From Lachnospiraceae bacterium (lineage in GTDB: Bacteria > Bacillota > Clostridia > Lachnospirales > Lachnospiraceae): 64,000 nucleotides of DNA. Numbering within the stretch: position 1 is the first letter of the stretch; each line of letters begins with the position of its first letter. Below, piece by piece: positions 62,984 to 64,000 of the stretch. The position numbers and the translations under genes were made by a program. The notes under the pieces were generated by a model. The model did not search any database, was not told the DNA's origin, and was given only the letters and a program-made list of their open reading frames with translations. Location: positions 62,001 to 126,000 of the forward strand of contig JAUNAJ010000007.1 of assembly GCA_030527645.1 (NCBI GenBank). Direction: 5' to 3'.

Positions 62984-64000
62984 ATGAAGCTTGAATTTGG
63001 ATACGGAAAGGGCGTACAGACCGTAGAGGTTCCGGAGAAGAATCTTATGGATGTTCTGATGTCTAATCCGATGGAGCATGCGAGAAGAGGAGAAGAGGCT
63101 GTGAAATATGCCCTGGAAAATCCGATCGGAGCTCCGAAATTAAAAGATACTGTGAAACCCGGGCAGAAGGTCGTGATCATTACCAGTGATATCTCCCGGC
63201 CCCTTCCCAGCTATGACGTTGTCCCGTCTGTTCTGGATGAACTGTATGAGGCAGGCGTTGCAAAAGAGGATATCACGATCGTCTTTGGACTCGGTTCCCA
63301 CAGAACCCAGACAGAGGAAGAGATGATCCATCTTGTTGGCGAAAGAGCCTACAGGGAAGTGAAATGTGTAGACAGTGATGTCAACGACTGTGTCCACATG
63401 GGCAAAACGGCTCACGGAACACCGGTGGATATCACAAGAGTGGTTGCAGAGGCGGATTTCCGGATCTGTCTTGGCAATGTTGAGTTCCATTATTTCGCCG
63501 GCTATTCCGGCGGTGCCAAGGCAATCATGCCGGGTGTATCCACACCGGAGGCGATCCAGGTTAACCACAGCATGATGGTATCCAACGATGCCTGTGCAGG
63601 CAAGCTGGAGGGCAATCCCATCCGTGAGGATATTGAAGAGGCAGGAAAGATCTGCGGTATCCACTACATTGTGAACGCTGTGCTGGATGAGCATAAGAAG
63701 ATTGTCTTCTGTACGGCAGGCGACAGTGTAAAGGCACACAGAGTGGCCTGCTCCTATCTGGATCAGATGTACAGAAAGAACATTCCCGAGAAAGCGGATA
63801 TCGTTCTTGTTTCTCAGGGCGGAGCACCGAAGGATGCCAACCTGTACCAGACCCAGAAAGCACTGGACAATGCAAAGCATGCCGTAAAGGACGGAGGTAC
63901 CATCATTCTGATCGGTGCCTGCAATGAGGGCCTGGGCAGCAAGAAGTTTGAGGAGTGGCTGGTTCAGTCCGAGACCTCCCATGAGATGGTTGTCAGAATC
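62984..64000 (+). CDS. LarA-family nickel-pincer racemase, cut by the window end
   Basis: The visible 339 residues cover most of a LarA-type protein (full length about 425). LarA isomerises lactate using a Lys-tethered nickel-pincer nucleotide; homologs act on malate, glycerate-like and other 2-hydroxy acids. Key residues in order are His106 (GLGSHRTQ), His169 (EFHYF) and pincer Lys179 (GYSGGAKAIMPGV), spaced like His108, His174 and Lys184 of LarA. Start has AGGAG upstream. The cofactor genes larB, larC and larE are not in the window. Specificity is unknown; adjacency to a GAPDH/PGK pair suggests a C3 or C4 hydroxy acid. Confidence 0.88.
   Translation, partial: MKLEFGYGKGVQTVEVPEKNLMDVLMSNPMEHARRGEEAVKYALENPIGAPKLKDTVKPGQKVVIITSDISRPLPSYDVVPSVLDELYEAGVAKEDITIVFGLGSHRTQTEEEMIHLVGERAYREVKCVDSDVNDCVHMGKTAHGTPVDITRVVAEADFRICLGNVEFHYFAGYSGGAKAIMPGVSTPEAIQVNHSMMVSNDACAGKLEGNPIREDIEEAGKICGIHYIVNAVLDEHKKIVFCTAGDSVKAHRVACSYLDQMYRKNIPEKADIVLVSQGGAPKDANLYQTQKALDNAKHAVKDGGTIILIGACNEGLGSKKFEEWLVQSETSHEMVVRI

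Overview
The window looks like the chromosome of a Gram-positive anaerobe of the Clostridia, most likely a Lachnospiraceae-type gut bacterium. Pointers are an A34 tRNA-Leu, strong AGGAGG ribosome sites, a butyryl-CoA:acetate CoA-transferase-type enzyme, an EFR1-type flavodoxin/ferredoxin, a 4-hydroxybutyryl-CoA dehydratase and mostly housekeeping genes of Bacillota type. Base composition appears mid-40s to 50% GC by eye. No prophage, insertion sequence, CRISPR array or rRNA was seen.

Layout. 1-4.6 kb: a truncated small CDS, tRNA-Leu(AAG), a MATE exporter, an alpha/beta hydrolase, and an SPFH-like gene whose promoter is flanked by two LexA-type boxes, followed by a 101-residue unknown. 4.8-13.4 kb: a sensory cassette of two PP2C phosphatases and two Hanks-type kinases with different glycan-binding-like ectodomains, with an L,D-transpeptidase-like protein and a secreted SH3 protein between them. 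13.4-19.9 kb: EFR1 ferredoxin, membrane proteins, an ECF S component, an S58 peptidase, and a YhdT/PanF pantothenate symporter pair. 20-27.8 kb: dnaG-rpoD-trmK-nif3-like-nucleoside kinase, RNase P RNA, maf. 27.9-43.9 kb: an AraC regulator, an MtnK-derived pseudokinase, pyrBI, a DUF815 ATPase, folC, pheA, ppx-ppk1, a PHP phosphoesterase, a stand-alone FakA C-terminal domain, pepT, ilvN-ilvC. 44-52.3 kb on the minus strand: two tandem LeuCD-type hydro-lyases and a polyamine ABC importer (potABCD) led by an XRE-cupin regulator.

52.5-64 kb is the most unusual stretch: split transketolase, two CoA-transferases, 4-hydroxybutyryl-CoA dehydratase, NifU-like and CGGC-motif small proteins, then an archaeal-type (type II) glyceraldehyde-3-phosphate dehydrogenase, an archaeal-type phosphoglycerate kinase lacking one arginine of the substrate-binding basic patch, and a LarA-family nickel-pincer racemase cut by the window end. 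The CoA-transferases and dehydratase fit 4-hydroxybutyrate to crotonyl-CoA/butyrate fermentation. The archaeal-type pair could be a second glycolytic branch or could act on another phosphorylated aldehyde; this is the best candidate for an undescribed pathway. The kinase/phosphatase cassette and the SOS-box SPFH gene are the next two candidates.

Several families of palindromic intergenic repeats are scattered through the window (for example 31484, 40402, 45955, 52393, and the pair 16497/60152).
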